This document shows, one piece after another, positions 62,864 through 64,000 of a stretch of DNA of 64,000 nucleotides. Source of the stretch: Rhizobium sp. NLR16a (lineage in GTDB: Bacteria; Pseudomonadota; Alphaproteobacteria; Rhizobiales; Rhizobiaceae); the NCBI RefSeq assembly GCF_017948245.1, contig NZ_CP072865.1, forward strand, positions 3,435,501 through 3,499,500, given 5' to 3'. Each line of letters begins with the position of its first letter. Within the stretch, counting starts at the first letter, position 1. Under the pieces are notes generated by a model, which had not been told where the DNA came from, searched no databases, and saw only the letters and a program-made list of their open reading frames with translations. The position numbers and the translations under genes were made by a program.

Positions 62864-64000
62864 TCAGATCGAGAGATACCGCTTCTGCCACGGCAGCATC
62901 TTTTCCTGCCATGCGCGCGGCGTGAACTCGTCATAAGCGGTCTCGGCGATCGCCAGCATCCAATTGCGGCCCTTGCGGGCCAACAGCACGCAGGACAATT
63001 CCATGCCAGGCTCGACGGCAATGGAAGGGCGGTTAGCGCCAGGAATATCCAATCCCTTGTCGCGCCACTGGATGACGATCTCATCGGGCTCGGATGTCCA
63101 TTCACCCGAGGCGACGGAGGCCTTGCCGTCGGTATTGAAGCGGAGCGGCGGCGCCACAAGGTTCAAGAAGCTGCCGTCATTATGGTAATTGCTGTCGATC
63201 TCGCCGGCGGTGCTCTTGCCCTTTCCCGACAGAACCAAGTCCTGGCCGCATCGAATGAATATGTTGCGCCGGAGGCTCCCGGACCATGGACGATTGGCGA
63301 AAAAGGCGATGTCGCAGCCGCTGATGACGTTGTCGTGGATGTCGATGTCCTTGCGAAATGCCCGCTCCTGGTCGGAAAAGCCGCTCAGGCTGATGCCGCG
63401 ATTGTTGTTCTCGATCCAATTGTCATAGACGTGATGGCCGGTACGGTCTGCCTTGTCGCCGATGCCGTAACCGAAGGAATAGTCGTTCATCCTGCCGTCG
63501 CGCATGATGTTGCTGCGCACCACGGCATCGTCGCCGATCGATGAAAAGGAGAAATTCTTGCCGCCGATGAAGTTGTACTCGACGAGATATTTCCGGGTTT
63601 TATCGCAGACCAGGGCGCCTTTGTTCGAGGTGCTCGTCGGCGACTGCAGGAAGAGGTTGCCGCGGATCACCACGTCCGAACTGATATTGTCGTCGCTGTT
63701 CTGATAGGCGAACTGGCAGCAGTCCGCGCCCTCGCCCGGAGCCGCCCCCATACGGTTGTTTTCCAGAAGAACGTTCTTCGTCTTCGTCAGATAAATGCCA
63801 TCGCCCCTGACATTCTCCGTTTCGCAGCGTCTGACGACGAGGTTGCTGCCGTTGTGAAACTTGAAGCCACGAGGCGAGTTCTTGACGACGACGTCTTCGA
63901 CCACCGTGTCGGAAAACACCTGATAGGCGACGCCGATATCCTCTGCACCGTCGATGACCTCAGCCCGGGTGGACGCGCCGTGAACTTTTTTTCGCAGGAC
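62864..64000 (-). CDS. Right-handed parallel beta-helix protein, incomplete at its 5' end
   Basis: At least 378 residues; the frame is open to the window edge, so the true start is outside. Repeated strands typical of a beta-helix: SDTVVEDVVVKNSPRGFKFH, LVVRRCETENVRGDGIYLTK, NVLLENNRMGAAPGEGADCC, DIDIHDNVISGCDIAFFANR (Pectate-lyase/PbH1-type repeats). The last 100 residues form a different domain. Function unknown: polysaccharide lyase-like or carbohydrate-binding proteins have this fold, but no catalytic residues could be recognised. Confidence 0.7.
   Translation of the reverse strand, partial: VLRKKVHGASTRAEVIDGAEDIGVAYQVFSDTVVEDVVVKNSPRGFKFHNGSNLVVRRCETENVRGDGIYLTKTKNVLLENNRMGAAPGEGADCCQFAYQNSDDNISSDVVIRGNLFLQSPTSTSNKGALVCDKTRKYLVEYNFIGGKNFSFSSIGDDAVVRSNIMRDGRMNDYSFGYGIGDKADRTGHHVYDNWIENNNRGISLSGFSDQERAFRKDIDIHDNVISGCDIAFFANRPWSGSLRRNIFIRCGQDLVLSGKGKSTAGEIDSNYHNDGSFLNLVAPPLRFNTDGKASVASGEWTSEPDEIVIQWRDKGLDIPGANRPSIAVEPGMELSCVLLARKGRNWMLAIAETAYDEFTPRAWQEKMLPWQKRYLSI

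Noticed and set aside
62773..63159. N-terminal extension of the second Ku
   Set aside because: Overlaps the beta-helix gene and reads as a shadow frame (Ser/Arg/Pro-rich).
1..64000. CRISPR arrays, insertion sequences, tRNA genes or prophage
   Set aside because: No regularly spaced repeats, transposase or integrase frames or cloverleaf patterns were seen on either strand.

Overview
The window is a chromosomal stretch of a Rhizobium of the R. etli / R. leguminosarum type. The support is the high GC content, the rhizobial gene order of the flagellar and chemotaxis genes, and rhizobium-type components: VisN/VisR regulators, MotC/MotD/MotE, CheS/CheT, IcpA, four tandem flagellins and a fused SecDF. 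No tRNA, rRNA, insertion sequence, prophage or CRISPR array was seen. Identifications rest on reading the translated proteins and on memory of the families; no database search was run.

Region 1 (1-8062, all minus strand) carries the torque-generation and filament genes: motD (cut by the window edge), motC, motB, a FliH-like protein, and the flagellin genes flaD, flaC, flaB and flaA. Each flagellin has its own conserved upstream block, and three have clear terminators. Region 2 (8493-11578) sits between flaA and fliP and is unlike its surroundings. It holds a SPINDLY/OGT-type (GT41) glycosyltransferase, which may modify the flagellins, then an Lrp/AsnC regulator divergent from a small alpha/beta hydrolase with a perfect 9-bp inverted repeat between them. 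Region 3 (11627-20549, minus) is the rod, ring and export block: fliP, fliL, flgH, motE, flgI, flgA, flgG, fliE, flgC, flgB, a membrane protein with a GspC-like look, fliI and flgF. Region 4 (20805-26107, plus) is motA, fliM, fliN, fliG, a strong terminator, flhB and a conserved unknown gene. Region 5 (26172-29807, minus) is visR, visN and fliF.

Region 6 (30005-38418, minus) is a complete chemotaxis operon, written here from its promoter end: icpA, cheS, cheY1, cheA, cheW, cheR, cheB, cheY2, cheD, cheT. Its upstream region contains a block resembling the one in front of the flagellin genes, which suggests shared late-class regulation.

Region 7 (38848-45711) is housekeeping and envelope: a 37-residue membrane peptide, a GT39-type membrane glycosyltransferase, an XRE regulator divergent from a YbaL-type cation/proton antiporter, an unknown membrane protein and secDF. 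Region 8 (45885-53115) is a dense two-component island: two histidine kinases, a hybrid REC-HK-REC protein, three single-domain response regulators and a LuxR-type regulator. It contains almost no classical output domains. Region 9 (53200-57777) holds an extradiol-dioxygenase/hydrolase fusion, an EamA transporter, an FAD-dependent protein and an OsmC-like protein. Region 10 (57922-64000) is a non-homologous end-joining locus (two small genes, ku, ligD, then a second ku facing the first) with a palindromic intergenic element whose ends contain both convergent stop codons. It ends in a beta-helix protein that runs off the window.
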